NCBI RefSeq assembly: GCF_023065955.2
Contig: NW_026622874.1
Coordinates: forward strand, 12,258,001 to 12,322,000
Length of the DNA stretch: 64,000 nt
DNA from: Ursus arctos
Taxonomy: Eukaryota; Chordata; Mammalia; Carnivora; Ursidae
Reading direction: 5' to 3'
This document shows positions 1 through 10,186 of this stretch, in pieces. The position numbers were made by a program, and so were the translations under genes. The stretch's first letter is position 1; each line of letters opens with the position of its first letter. The notes under the pieces were generated by a model. It saw nothing but the letters and a program-made list of their open reading frames with translations. It did no database searches and was not told where the DNA came from.

Positions 1-900
1 CGTCCAGCATACAGCAAATTCTCACCAAATGTTAGTTTTTATTTTTAACCATTAGTACCCGGCAAAAAGTATCTTGCCTAGATTATTACTAATGGGATTT
101 CTATACATCTTATCTTACTAATCAGATTGCAAAAAATCTTGGACAATAGAGATAGGGTCTCGTTTTTCTTTTGTAGCTCCCTCCCTTTCCAGCTTTGTAT
201 AATAAGCATGAAACCCACATTCTGTAAATGCTACTGTTTCAATACATAAGTCATTTAGGGAATTAATGTGTAAATTCAAGTAGTGTGAGTTATGGTTTAA
301 TTCGTCCCTGACAGAAATGAAAACACAGAATTCCTTCTCAGTCCATCCAGAGGAATCCAAAGGGGGAAAGTCAAATATTTCTTATCATTTACTAATGCTC
401 TGTAATAGAAATGACTCATCGGCCATATTTGTCTTCTCAAAAATAAAGTGTGCTTTTTGAAAAGCATTTGTGTGCTCATTTCTGCCCTATTCGATGAACA
501 ATAGGTGGGATTTTTGAACAACAGCAACAACAAAAACAGATGGCAGTTGCTTAGCGGCTGTGCTGGTTCTGAAGCCATTTATAAAACAACAATGCCACCT
601 GTTGGATAGAAAAAGCAAGCCTGACACAATTTTTTTTTGTTCATAGGACAAGTGTTTATTTATGTCTGCTGTAGGCGATGTGGACTGTTGGGCAAAAAAA
701 AAAAATGAAAAAAAGTCCCCACTGTCAAGAATTTAGTCAAGCAAATGAAAGATAGTTTCTACTCACAGCTAACATATGAGTCTCTGTTTTAAAACCTGAC
801 ATCCCCCCACCGAAATTCTCCCAAGGATTTTTGTCTATCTGGCATTTGCTCTATTGCTCCTTCACAGCCAGTATGTTCCCTCTCCTTGTAAGGGGCTGCT
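1..900. other. unassigned AT-rich DNA
   Basis: I recognise no gene, RNA or repeat family here. The reading frames in it (up to about 93 codons on the minus strand) show no domain, no splice context and no codon pattern, and look like chance. A short A-rich run lies near 692-715. Confidence 0.6.
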
Positions 901-914
901 GGGGGGGGGGGGGG
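901..914 (+). repeat. poly-G homopolymer (G14)
   Basis: An uninterrupted run of 14 G follows GGGGCTGCT. It is a simple repeat and a likely site of length polymorphism or sequencing error. Confidence 0.9.
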
Positions 915-1800
915 AAGCAATCTTTAACACATGTCACTTAATTAAGAGGAGACATTACTTTAAATAAATCAGATAATTGTTTAACAAGTCAGAAAAGATG
1001 GTTCCATCTGGGGGAACCAGCTTTGTACTGGCCTCTCCTTGCCATTGCTACACAGTCAGAAATCTCTGAAAGGTCAAGAAAGAAAAATCAGAGTTCGATA
1101 TTCTGATAATGAGATGACATGTGGATCCCAGTCCCTGACCTTGAAAATCAAAGCAACGTCTTTGTTTGGGACAGTTTTAGAGTGTCTTCAGAGGGGGAAG
1201 CCTATCACTACTGCTCAAGAGGACACCTTGCCACTCACCAATGCATTAGTCTAACGATGAAAGCACTTGATGCTCTTGCCTTTCCCTTGTGAGAAAGCAC
1301 ATACCGAAGTTGACCTTGGCTGGGCTTCAGGCAGCAGAGAAAATCTGAAATTGCTTGCTGCCATTGCCACATGTATCGAAAACCCAAGAGGGCATGACAG
1401 ATGGGAAGTAAAGTTTGCATTATCAAAGAACAGAAGTGGTCTAAAGGAAAGAGGCATCTCTGCTGTTTTTGTTTTTGTTTTTGTTTTTATCATTGGGCAA
1501 GATAGGACCTCTTTGGATTGATTTTCTTGCCACGAAACCAACTTAGGTAAAGAAAAAGATAGGTGTGCGCTCAGAACAACAGTTGTCACTTGCGTGTACA
1601 AAAATAACTATAATATAAGGCAAGGTGCAATGTCATCTGAGTGTCATGAGTGATTTGGAAATTTATGGGTCATAAAAATTTCAATTAAGATAAACAGGGA
1701 AGACTTACACGAAGAAGCTCAAATTGGGAAGGTAAAGGCAAGGAAAATCTGGGATCCAATCAGAAAGAGAACCAGACTGTGGGGGTCATTAGGACAGTTT
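915..1800. other. unassigned DNA with a short GTTTTT repeat
   Basis: There is no recognisable gene or interspersed repeat. A short hexamer repeat of GTTTTT units sits at about 1464-1489. The overlapping ORFs on both strands (63-116 codons) extend through this simple repeat and are not credible genes. Confidence 0.5.
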
Positions 1801-2160
1801 AAATTTTTTTTTTTTTTTTTACTTCTTATTCTTCCAGGCACATTGTACAACTGCACTTTCCTGCCTCATGTAAGCTAAGGGTGGCTGTGTGACTTACTCC
1901 AGTGAAATGTGAGGGAAATCAGTGTATGTTATTTCTGGGCTTTAAAAGGCAGTACAGAATTTTCCATGTATCCTTTTCCTGCCTCAACAACTGTGGATCC
2001 AAACATTGGGATGAAGCTTCATTCCGTCTGGTCTCTTGGTAGCCAAGACTATCAGACACCTGCTAATTCACATTAGACGTATACTTTCATGGCGTTCCGT
2101 CATCAAGATTTCGAGGTTTGTTACTGCAGCATAACCTGGTCCATCTTGACTAATACAAGG
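1801..2160 (+). mobile_element. old interspersed repeat, LTR- or MER-like, family not assigned
   Basis: A T17 run at 1804-1820 is followed by a tract resembling a widespread mammalian repeat whose 3' end reads roughly GGTTTGTTACTGCAGCATAAC ... CTTGACTAATAC. I recognise the ending and the general flow but cannot name the family with confidence. No coding potential was seen. Confidence 0.4.
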
Positions 2161-2309
2161 CATTTCCATGAATATATAAAACAATTAGCTAATAAAAGCA
2201 AAAATAAGAAGGACAGTCTTCGAACCTAAAATTAGGGTAGAACTAGAGGAAAAGAATTTGTTCAGTAGCTATAAAGAAATGTTTCATGGATAGTATACAA
2301 AGTAAGCAA

Positions 2310-2400
2310 ATATCTGTAGATACATACAGTAAACATAGACATATAGTAAATATAGATGATAGATAGATAGATAGATGATATAACATAGATAGAGATAATG
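2310..2400 (+). repeat. GATA-type microsatellite and related low complexity
   Basis: Five GATA-type units at about 2358-2376 lie in a wider ATAGAT-rich tract. The array is short and imperfect. The overlapping minus-strand ORF of 61 codons is a translation of this low-complexity DNA. Confidence 0.75.
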
Positions 2401-2559
2401 TATTTCCAAACCTTAGCCTTCCTCCCACTGAATAACCCGTTGTTCCCCTATTTCCCCAACACTGAAAGCAGCCGCAGCAACAACACGGGGGTATGTTTCA
2501 GGTAGCTCCTTCCTCTGTTAAATTATTTTTCATTCCCCAGACTGGAAATTAACAACATC

Positions 2560-3160
2560 AGCTGGATTCCCTGCTTCTCCCTTTGCCCACACAGGGTTTA
2601 CACAGTAGCAGAGTAATTTTATTAAAACATAAGTCTGACTGTGGCACGACACAGTCTCTGCACGAAGCCTTCCAACAGCTCACGACACACTCAGATCAAG
2701 TCAGTCCTCCCGGAGCTCCTGAGGTCCTGTGTGTTCACTGCCTCTGACTTGTGTTTCCTCCCCGTCCTTAACTCTGCAAATAGCTGTTCCTCAACCTCCT
2801 CAAGCACACATCTTGCCTAAGGACATTCGTAGTTTCCAGTCCTCATGCCAAAGTGTTCTTCCTTGGATGACTACATGCTCGCTCCCTCCTTTCCTTCTGG
2901 ATTCTGCTCAGACCTTTTCTGATCACTTTTCACACTTGAATGACGACCTGTCACAGTGGCTGTGCTTTATTTTTTTCTCTAGTATCTAAGACCCTATGAT
3001 AAGCTCTATTATTTCCTGTGTCTTTGTTAATAAACTGGTTCCCCTAATGGAACATAACAAGTTCTGTGAACACAGCGCCTGTGTTTATTTTGTTCTCCAT
3101 GGAATTCTGTTCCATCACCCAGAAGAGTACCTGGCATGGAGCAGTTGTTCGAGAATGATT
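2560..3160 (+). mobile_element. L2 LINE fragment (3' part)
   Basis: The tract follows the L2 3' region in order: a CTCCTGAGGTCCTG block, a CCTCAAGCACACATCTTGCC block, a GATTCTGCTCAGACC block, then the 3' end with CTGTGTTTATTTTGTTCTCC and GAGTACCTGGCATGGAGCAG, close to the L2/MIR terminal motif. ORFs here (86 and 137 codons) are remnants or chance and not genes. Confidence 0.7.
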
Positions 3161-3605
3161 ATTTTCTCAATGCTGAACTGTGCTCTGCGGTGTGGCTTCT
3201 ACTCTGCCTTTTCAGTCCCTGAATTGGCCACTCAGCGTCTGTCTGGGGTCAGGTGCAGGGTCAGAACCTGCCAGCACGATAGCCCCAGGAAGAAATCAAG
3301 AGGGCTTACTGCTAAGGTTCCCAAATGCAGTCCATGGAAAAATTTGTTCTTGCCCATGAGGCAGAGAGACAAACAAGGGCCGATTTTGAGAGTTTTTACA
3401 TACAGTTAATTTTTTAAATTTAAGTTGTGTCCTGACATCTTTGGCACTCATGTGTCCTTTCATATGAAATGATGATGGAGTTCCAGGACGGCTTTTTGTC
3501 TGGCAGTTTGTTTGTTTGTGTTCTCCTTTTCGTTGGCTTTACTTGGCAAATGTTAAAGAGTTTAGAGTCTCCAGTGATTTTCAGTTTTCAAATATTCTAG
3601 AATTA
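3160..3605. other. unassigned DNA
   Basis: I see no recognisable gene, RNA or repeat here beyond short T-rich stretches. Confidence 0.5.
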
Positions 3606-3609
3606 CCTA

Positions 3610-3730
3610 TCCTAGAAGGTGAGAAACCGAAGCCAGGAGAGATGACATGACTCCTGCAGGTTCAAAGATCAAGGTTTTAGCAGAGCTGAAGCTAAGACAT
3701 GCTCCCTCATTTCCAGCCAGTTCTGCTTTC
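3610..3730 (-). mobile_element. MIR SINE fragment
   Basis: The + strand reads GAGAAACCGAAGCCAGGAGA, then a GACATGACTCCTGCAGG block, then AGCAGAGCTGAAGC. This is the complement of the MIR body, whose reverse reads GAGGAAACTGAGGC ... CAGAGCTGGGA. It is strongly diverged. Confidence 0.5.
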
Positions 3731-3734
3731 TCTA

Positions 3735-3910
3735 CGCAAGACTCCTTTCCTCTGGGAAGCCCTTTGAGAACGATTCCTTCTCCAACTGGGAGTGTTCTTT
3801 ATCCCCTGACACTTGTTCTTTTAATTATTAAACACTTTGGGGCTCTAGTAGAAAACCAAGACTCCTCTTTCTCATTTTTCTGTCTTTACTCCCCTCTGGA
3901 AAACAAGAAA
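3735..3910 (+). mobile_element. probable L2 fragment
   Basis: CTGGGAAGCCCTTTGAGAAC followed by CCCTGACACTTGTTC and TTAATTATT resembles the L2 3' region around its TCACACTGTATTGTAATTAT block. It is short and diverged, so the call is tentative. Confidence 0.35.
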
Positions 3911-4264
3911 AGTTTAGGATTGAGACTAAATACTTTCATTTCTTGCCATGTCCCCCAGGATGAGGACCACTGCCAGGAGTCAGATTAAAAGAATAGGTAC
4001 TTTTTGTTGATAACTGCACAAGGTGTAGAAATTATATTTTCTCCTTTAGAAATCTGACTAATTTATTTAAATATTTCTTTGTTGCTTAAAACAACAACAT
4101 AGAAGAGCTGAGAGAATAAAAGTCCCAACACTCTTCCCGCAGAGAAAACCACAAGTAACAATTTTGCAAATATCCTTCTAGATCTTTTTCTACTTACATA
4201 TATAAATAAGTAGTGTTCTAGGAATAGCATGGGAAAACCCTGTAAATTTGTGAGAGAATGCACG

Positions 4265-4289
4265 CACACACACACACACACACACACAC
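4265..4289 (+). repeat. (CA)n microsatellite
   Basis: About 12 uninterrupted CA units. They lie about 340 bp before a longer (TG)n run on the same strand, so the two are complementary to each other. Confidence 0.95.
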
Positions 4290-4625
4290 TGAGAGAACAT
4301 ATACCACTATGCTAACAGCGGTTCTATCTGAGCAGTAAGAGTAAGAGTGATATGTAACTTTTATACACCATTTTAACACATAGTGTTAAAAATAGGACTT
4401 CAACAGAGAGCAAGTTAAGGTTGCATGAAATATTTAGGGAAGTCAAAGAGTTTAAGAAAGTCAGTTCTAATAAGATGAAGTGTCCGTGTTAGAAGCAGGT
4501 TGAATGGTTAGGACAGGCTAAGAGGGGGAGTAGAAGGCTACATTGTGGGTAGAACATTCCTAGTTGCTATATTGTCTGATCACCCCTTTGCTGTCCTGGT
4601 TGTTGTTTTGTACATTTCTCAAGTC

Positions 4626-4628
<3 letters not shown>

Positions 4629-4666
<38 letters not shown>
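4629..4666 (+). repeat. (TG)19 microsatellite
   Basis: 38 bp of uninterrupted TG, followed by CATATATGCAT. The alternating purine-pyrimidine tract could adopt Z-DNA and is long enough to be polymorphic. The overlapping 74-codon ORF is an artefact of the repeat. Confidence 0.95.
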
Positions 4667-4667
<1 letters not shown>

Positions 4668-4689
4668 ATATATGCATTTTGCAAATATC

Positions 4690-4800
4690 CAACTAAACTC
4701 TAAACTTTATTGTAGACCAGAACCTTGTCTCCGGTGTACTCATTGTCCCCCTACCTGGGGGGGCTGCACAGTACCCAGCACTAGGTAAACACTGAATGCC
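4690..4800 (+). mobile_element. L2/MIR 3' end fragment
   Basis: TTGTAGACCAGAACCTTGTC followed by GCACAGTACCCAGCACTAGG and TAAACACTGAATGCC matches the shared 3' end of L2 and MIR (CAGTGCCTGGCACA ... CTCAATAAATG) with heavy divergence. Confidence 0.4.
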
Positions 4801-5200
4801 TATCATGTTGACTTCTGCATTTGTTTATTCTCTTCCTTAAAGACTGTTTGAGCTAAAGATGGCTAGAGTTGTTAAGAAATTCCTTCCCCATCCCTGGTAC
4901 TATATTGGCTCATGAGCTGCTTTCAGTTATGTTTCTTGTTGTCTTGGAATCTGGCCTATAAGCAGGCAGAGAATGCCAAGCGCACACCAGATCACAGTCG
5001 GCAAAGACTGGTCATCACAGCTGACATGGAGAATGGAATGTGTTCCCTTTATGGAGAGCATGGCCCTGGAGAGAAGGTCCGAATCTTCATGAGCCAAACA
5101 ATTGATTATAGCACCTTCCCACCACCCAGAATGTCCTGACTTCTGTCTATATGGGAACCATCTGGGCCACCATCATGGGCTGTACATTACAATCACCATC
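4800..5200. other. unassigned DNA
   Basis: A 75-codon plus ORF at 4912-5139 contains no recognisable motif and has no splice context that I trust. I see nothing else. Confidence 0.5.
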
Positions 5201-5204
5201 AGTA

Positions 5205-5405
5205 AACTTGGAAAATCACTGGATTCCAGGATCAAAAGGGACCTTAAAGGTATCATAATCCAACATCCACCTTCTTTATAGTGAAGTTATTGATGACTGT
5301 TAGCAATTTATGTAATGCATTCGTTGTTAGGAATTCTTTTCATCCATATGAGGATGTGAAATCTCCCTTCCTGAAACTTCTACCCATTGTTTGCTCACTA
5401 ACTAA
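5205..5405. mobile_element. possible CR1/L3-type LINE fragment
   Basis: GGGACCTTAAAGGTATCATA, then a GTTAGGAATTCTTTTCATCC block and GAAATCTCCCTTCCTGAAAC, with CTTCTACCCATTG at the end. The order is like old CR1/L3-type elements (GTTAGGAAGTTCTTCC ... CTGAAATC). Family and strand are uncertain. Confidence 0.35.
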
Positions 5406-5419
5406 TATTTGAAAATTGA

Positions 5420-5570
5420 CCTCTTTATATGTCAGATTCTGTGTTATGTGTGGAGGCTGGAAAGATGGGTAAGGCACAGCTCCTGCTTTCAACAGCATCA
5501 TGCTTGGGTTGAAATTCAACTATATAAATATATAACAAATATGCTGTATTTGTGTGCAATGATTAATAGT
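5420..5570 (-). mobile_element. L2 3' end fragment
   Basis: The + strand reads as the complement of the L2 3' end: TGTCAGATTCTGTGTTATGT, then GATGGGTAAGGCACAGCTCC and TGCTTTCAACAGC, matching the reverse pattern GATGAATAAGACACAGTCCC ... CTCAAGGAGC. It is old and diverged. Confidence 0.4.
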
Positions 5571-6470
5571 TCTGTAGGAAAGCAGGGTAGAAGAGTACCT
5601 AACCCAAATTGGGCTGGCAGGGTGAAGGAATGGAAGATTTCTGATGTATGCGCTATGTCACTTCTCTTTCTAGCTTCTTAACCATGGAACTATTTAATCA
5701 GCTACTAGTCAACCCAACTATATCACCTAGAGAAAACTTCCACATCTGTTCCATGAACGTAATAATCTTTGCTGGGGCATAGTGACTGAATCCCTATCAT
5801 TCATTTCCCCACTCCCCTCCCACTCCTTGTAGAAACAATAAGGTTTCAGGAATTAACCCCTTAATCTCATATACTTTGCCAGGATCACTAATCTAAGCCT
5901 ATCAGCGTATAGCATTCCATTGAAGACAATTACTGTTGAAGGAGTGGGAACATTACGAAGGGAAAAATTATGTTCTGTGCTTGGGAGTGGCATACTTTCT
6001 TTCATTTTTTCTTTCCAGAAATGAATGAGGTAACATGTAGCCTATTTCCTACTAAGAGCAACTTAGATCCTTGATGAAGCCAACACTGTTATCAGAAAAG
6101 AGACAAAAAGAAATTGGGTCCTTGATCATATTATTGGACTGCATGGACCAGTTCTGACACACACTTCCAAGCATGTAAGCCAAAAAACATAGTTACTCTT
6201 GTAGCCAGTTTGATTTGGGTTTTCTGTGACTTGTATCTAAAAGCATCTTAAGTGTTTAACTTGCCTAAAGCCTTATTGAAATGAAAAAATGAATGTCTAT
6301 GTTTTTTTTTTTTCAAACAACCAGTGTAATAATATTCAGAAGGGAAAGAAAGTTTCTTCGGTATTCTTGTTTTTGTGAATCAATTATGGTTCCTTGTGCC
6401 CAAAGGCACATTTTCCAGGAGAAGTGTTCTTGATTCACTTAGAGAATGGATAACAGTTGGAAGCAATTCA
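5570..6470. other. unassigned DNA
   Basis: There is no recognised gene or repeat family. A T13 run sits at about 6302-6314. ORFs are short and featureless. Confidence 0.5.
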
Positions 6471-6479
6471 GCTCCGCAA

Positions 6480-6610
6480 GTATTGATTACATGTCTACTC
6501 TTTGCCCTGCATTATGCTGGGCACCAAGGTATATGCAAAGTGGTTCTGAATAAGATATGGCTCCTTTCTTCAAGGAGCTTAACATCCTTTGGAAATCAAA
6601 TGTAATATAA
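6480..6610 (-). mobile_element. L2 3' end fragment
   Basis: The + strand reads ATTATGCTGGGCACCAAGG, then TGAATAAGATATGGCTCC and TTCAAGGAGCTTAACATCC. This is the complement of the L2 3' end, whose reverse reads GTGCTAGGCGCTGGGG ... AAGACACAGTCCC ... CTCAAGGAGCTCAC. Confidence 0.55.
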
Positions 6611-6639
6611 GGAGTTTGAGCTTTGGTGTCATACACTGA

Positions 6640-6840
6640 GTTTCAAATCTTGCCCTGCCTATTATATGTCTGGCACTATACATATGCTGTCTCGTTCAAT
6701 CTTCACATCAACCGTTAAGGTCATTATTTATGAATGAGGAAATTAAGTTCAAAGAGGTAACTAACTTTCCCAAAGTGACTTGTCAGACATGATGGCGCTG
6801 GGCAATGAATATAGGACTGAGTCCAAAACCAAAGGTATGA
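6640..6840 (-). mobile_element. MIR SINE fragment
   Basis: The + strand carries ATGAGGAAATTAAGTTCAAA, GAGGTAACTAACTTTCCCAA and then GACTGAGTCCAAAACC, the reverse complement of MIR (GAGGAAACTGAGGCTCAGAG ... ACTTGCCCAAGGTC ... CTGACTCCAAAGCC). Confidence 0.65.
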
Positions 6841-7039
6841 CCAATGTTTAGGTAGGATCTGAATATGCCGTTAATAGGCAAGCACCCCCAGACAGCCAAT
6901 TTATGTCTATTGTAGTACTTCTGTCTTGAAGATATGCTCTGAAGTCAAAGGTGGTGCTCAGTTGGTCTTTTTTTAGGGGAAAACTCTCAAATGAGGCAAA
7001 AGCTCCATCTGATGGCAATTAGTGCAAAAGGCAAGAGCA

Positions 7040-7185
7040 TTGAACAAGCTTTTTTGGTTATTTATCCATTTAATGAAGATTTATTATACCTAATATATGA
7101 CAGGCATTGTGCTAAACACAATGAAGAATACAAAGATTCACGAGGTTCAGTTTCTGCTCGGAAGGAGCTGTGGCCTTTTAAGTAA
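7040..7185 (-). mobile_element. L2 3' end fragment
   Basis: AATATATGACAGGCATTGTG, GCTAAACACAATGAAGAATA and CAGTTTCTGCTCGGAAGGAG on the + strand are the complement of the L2 3' end. The 64-codon ORF here translates this repeat. Confidence 0.5.
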
Positions 7186-7189
7186 CAAT

Positions 7190-7400
7190 AACTGCCATGC
7201 ATCATATGTCTACTAACTGCAAGGCATTTTTCATAAATCATCCGTAACCTTTAAATGGCAGTGCACTGTAACTCTTTTTGTTCCCATTTTATGGATGAAG
7301 AAGTTGAGACTTAGAAAAAGCTATACTCAAGTCACACAAGCCAAGTCAAGTTTTGAAAGCAAGTCTGACCCCAAAGCTTGTGTTCTTTTTATGGGGAGAC
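7190..7400 (-). mobile_element. MIR SINE fragment
   Basis: The + strand has CCCATTTTATGGATGAAGAA, GTTGAGACTTAGAAAAAGC, CTCAAGTCACACAAGCC and CTGACCCCAAAGCTTGTG in that order, the antisense MIR pattern through its core. Confidence 0.65.
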
Positions 7401-7689
7401 TTCGCCACATACACCTACCACCCAAACTTGATGGACAGAGGTAGTGCCCAGTAGGCTCTCCTTTTTTATCCTCCAATCCTACTGCTTGGCTCCCATTCTC
7501 TTCCACACTGAGCCTCCCAAGTGCTGTTTGCTTAGGCACTCAGTGACTCCACATCCTGTGTGTTCAGCTCTGTAGCAGACCTCTATTATCTTGTCCTAAT
7601 GTTTATGAAGTGAATGATTTTGAGAAATCTGAGGTCTGAGCATTACGTTTCAAGTTCTGTTGGCCATAATAGGCCTTCTTGCCTCTAGT

Positions 7690-7900
7690 GTTGAACTGGC
7701 TATATGATTTAAATTCAATAAACACATTTTGAACACTTACTAGGTATGCTAGGTCCTTCCGTATATGTTGTGTCATGACTTCCATTTTGCAAATAATGGA
7801 TTTGGAGCTGTAGTAAATTCCTCAAGGTCATTCATGTGGTAAGTGTAAGTCCAAGGTTCAAATTCCAGTTCTCTTGATCCAGCGTAGTTTTAAAAATATA
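7690..7900 (-). mobile_element. MIR/L2-end fragment
   Basis: The + strand shows TTGAACACTTACTAGGTATG, CCATTTTGCAAATAATGGA, CCTCAAGGTCATTCATGTGG and AAATTCCAGTTCTCTTGATC, the antisense MIR layout. It is diverged. Confidence 0.55.
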
Positions 7901-8930
7901 TCCAACTTTTCAATATATTTTCCAGGATATGTCCGAGTCTAAAACATTTTCTGTTACACCAGATGTGAACGTTGTTGGTTTTTGCATGGTGAGAACTACT
8001 TTTATTTAAAGCATTTACTCTCTTTCTTCCTCTCATTCCACTTCCATGATTGCTTTCGGAATATTTTACGTCTGTGCAACCTCTGCTTTTTTTCCTTGGT
8101 GTCTCATAATTACTGGTCCTGGCTCCATGCTCTCTCCCATAACTATTCCCAGAGGCCAGCTCTCACCATGTTACAGCCTGTCTCTCAGTTAACTTTTCAT
8201 GAGAAATGCCTCTTTTGTGGCATTTACCAAAGGGAAAAAAAAAAACTCCCAAGCTTCTCTAAATAGCATAAAGTAATGCTTTTCTCATAGTCTTGAAAAA
8301 GTTTCTTTTTCTTTTCTTTTTTTAACTTGTATGACTTATCCCATTAGTAGGGCCTAGACAGCTTGCCACATGAAAACTCTTCAAGTAGACTTTCTTTAAG
8401 CCTTCGATATGACTAAAACAGTGATTTACTCTCCTTAGCCCCAGGTAATCTCTTGGGAATGCTTTATGATTTTCAGAAAGGAAAAAAATAGCAAATGAAA
8501 AATGTGAGATTTATTTTTAAAATTAATGTTTATGGTAAAACTCAGCAGAGGTAAGGACCTCGTTTGGGTAAGGCCACAACAGTTTTTATGTCTATTACTT
8601 GGTGAAGTTCTCAGCAACAAATAAGACTTTTCTGTATTTCTTGCATAAACCCATCTTGCTTGAAACTTCAGTGTGGTGGTCGTTGAATTGAACTGAAAGA
8701 CAGAGTGGAAATAAGAAAAGAGCTAGGGTCACTCACTGCTACCTTCAGAAACTGTAAGTGTTTTTGGAGTTCTAGCGAGAGAAAGTTGATGTAAGATTAA
8801 GACTACCTTTCCTTGTAGAAAGGACAAGTGGAAAAAATGTCCTAGTCTTTTGCGAGAATAAGCAAAATCATGCTTTTAGCAAAGTAGTGAAAACGAACAA
8901 AGCTTCAGCAAAGTAGTGAAAGAAATACAA
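7900..8930. other. unassigned DNA
   Basis: I see no recognisable gene or repeat family. A 15-bp direct repeat, AGCAAAGTAGTGAAA, occurs at 8878-8892 and 8907-8921, just before the L1 3' end. Confidence 0.5.
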
Positions 8931-8935
8931 ACTGA

Positions 8936-9115
8936 GGGCTTCAGAGGGGAGGGGGTGGGGAATAGGATAGGCTGGTGATGGGTAGTAAGGAGGGCACGTA
9001 TTGCACGGTGCACTGAGTGTTATACACAACTAATGAATCATCGAACTTTACATCAAAAACCAGGGATGTACTGTATGGTGACTAACATAATATAATAAAA
9101 AAAATTTAAAAAATT
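8936..9115 (+). mobile_element. severely 5'-truncated carnivore L1 (3' UTR only)
   Basis: GGCTTCAGAGGGGAGGGGGT, then GGTGATGGGTAGTAAGGAGG, GCACGTATTGCACGG, CACTGAGTGTTATAC, GAATCATCGAACTTTACATC and ATGGTGACTAACATAATATA ending in an A-rich tail is the characteristic 3' end of carnivore L1. Only about 170 bp survive. A direct repeat around AGAAATA(C)...ACTGAG before and after (near 8921 and 9165) may be the target duplication, but it is imperfect. Confidence 0.8.
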
Positions 9116-9194
9116 AATTAATACCTGAAGAAATAAATATAAATCTAACTTATGAAAAAAAAAAGAGAAATAACTGAGAAGTCTGATAAATCCC

Positions 9195-9330
9195 ACATCA
9201 ACTACTTTTTACCTGCAAGTGGTTTAACATCTCTGAGTTAATAATAGTTATCACTTCATAGGATTGTTGTGAGGTTTAAATGAGATCATAAAACAGAGCA
9301 CTTAGTAAAGCACAGCTTACCTGTTGATCC
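9195..9330 (+). mobile_element. MIR SINE fragment
   Basis: AACATCTCTGAGTTAATAAT, CATAGGATTGTTGTGAGG, TTTAAATGAGATCATAAAAC and GAGCACTTAGTAAAGCACAG follow the MIR core in the sense direction. Confidence 0.7.
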
Positions 9331-10085
9331 TAAGTTTGGCAAATATCCTGGCTGCTATGATAATGATTATGCCTATTTTTTCTAGATGTATATCTTCAGT
9401 GAAGCCCAAGTGGTGTGACAAGATATTTCCACTGGGTATCTGGTCACCCCTCAAGCTTATAATTCCTTACAGCAAAAACAGATTTTTCTGAGATCAAAGT
9501 GAAAGGATGAATGGAACCAAAGACATTGGCCGAGGGGATAGATTTAAATTGCTCATTGACACCAGTCAGTCATGCATTTCCAATGTGTGCTTACTGAGGC
9601 AATTAGCCTTCAGTCTATAAGTATAGGTGACTGGATTTCCTAATAAAGTATTGGTTAAGAAAGATTACATCACTCCAAGTCTCAGCATATGACTTCAGAA
9701 CTGGCCTGTCACTCCCATCCACATTGTCAAAGCAAGTCATATGGCCAAGCCAGAAGTCTAAGAAGCAGGGAAATACACACCCTCCGTGATGAAGCTGTGG
9801 CAAGGGTGTGGATGCAGGGAAGCTAGAGAATAGGGGTCATTCAGCCTACCACTCTGAATCATCCCCGATCCTATAAAAAGTGCTTTCACCTGAAGAATTT
9901 GAAGTTTCCTTATTAAAAGGGTTTTTCTTCCTTCACTTTTCATCATCATTCAAGGTTCTAAATTCCCTTCACCCCTCCCTTAGCCAGAGTCCAGAAGTCT
10001 TGTTTTCATGAACAAGCAACATTAATATTCATGGTACTGCCTAAGTTTACTCTCTGTAAATAATAATAAAAGAAATAGGATACAT
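9330..10085. other. unassigned DNA
   Basis: No gene recognised. About 9675-9860 has the flavour of a common old mammalian repeat (AAGCAAGTCATATGGCCAAG ... GGCAAGGGTGTGGATGCAGG), but I cannot name it. Confidence 0.4.
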
Positions 10086-10090
10086 AATCA

Positions 10091-10129
<39 letters not shown>

Positions 10130-10186
10130 ACTTTCTCTCTCTCTCTCTCTCTCTTTAATACAGAGAGAGAGAGAGAGAAAGAGAAA
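10091..10186 (+). repeat. CT tract followed by GA tract (inverted dinucleotide repeat)
   Basis: A 66-nt pyrimidine tract (10091-10156), CT units broken by TTT and one CA, is followed after a loop of about 6-9 nt (AATACA) by a purine tract at 10163-10186 made of GA units with AAA interruptions. The interruption near the loop occurs on both sides, so the arms are self-complementary over at least 18 bp. It can form a hairpin, or a triplex within the homopyrimidine arm. The 65-codon ORF over it is an artefact. Confidence 0.95.

Noticed and set aside
901..914. G-quadruplex at the poly-G run
   Set aside because: A single G14 run can in principle fold, but there is no second G-run set nearby and no promoter context; kept only as a simple repeat.
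2996..3409. 137-codon plus ORF
   Set aside because: Its first part overlaps the L2 3' end and the rest is unassigned; no protein feature.
4564..4788. 74-codon ORF with a Val-Cys repeat
   Set aside because: The repeat is the translation of the (TG)19 microsatellite.
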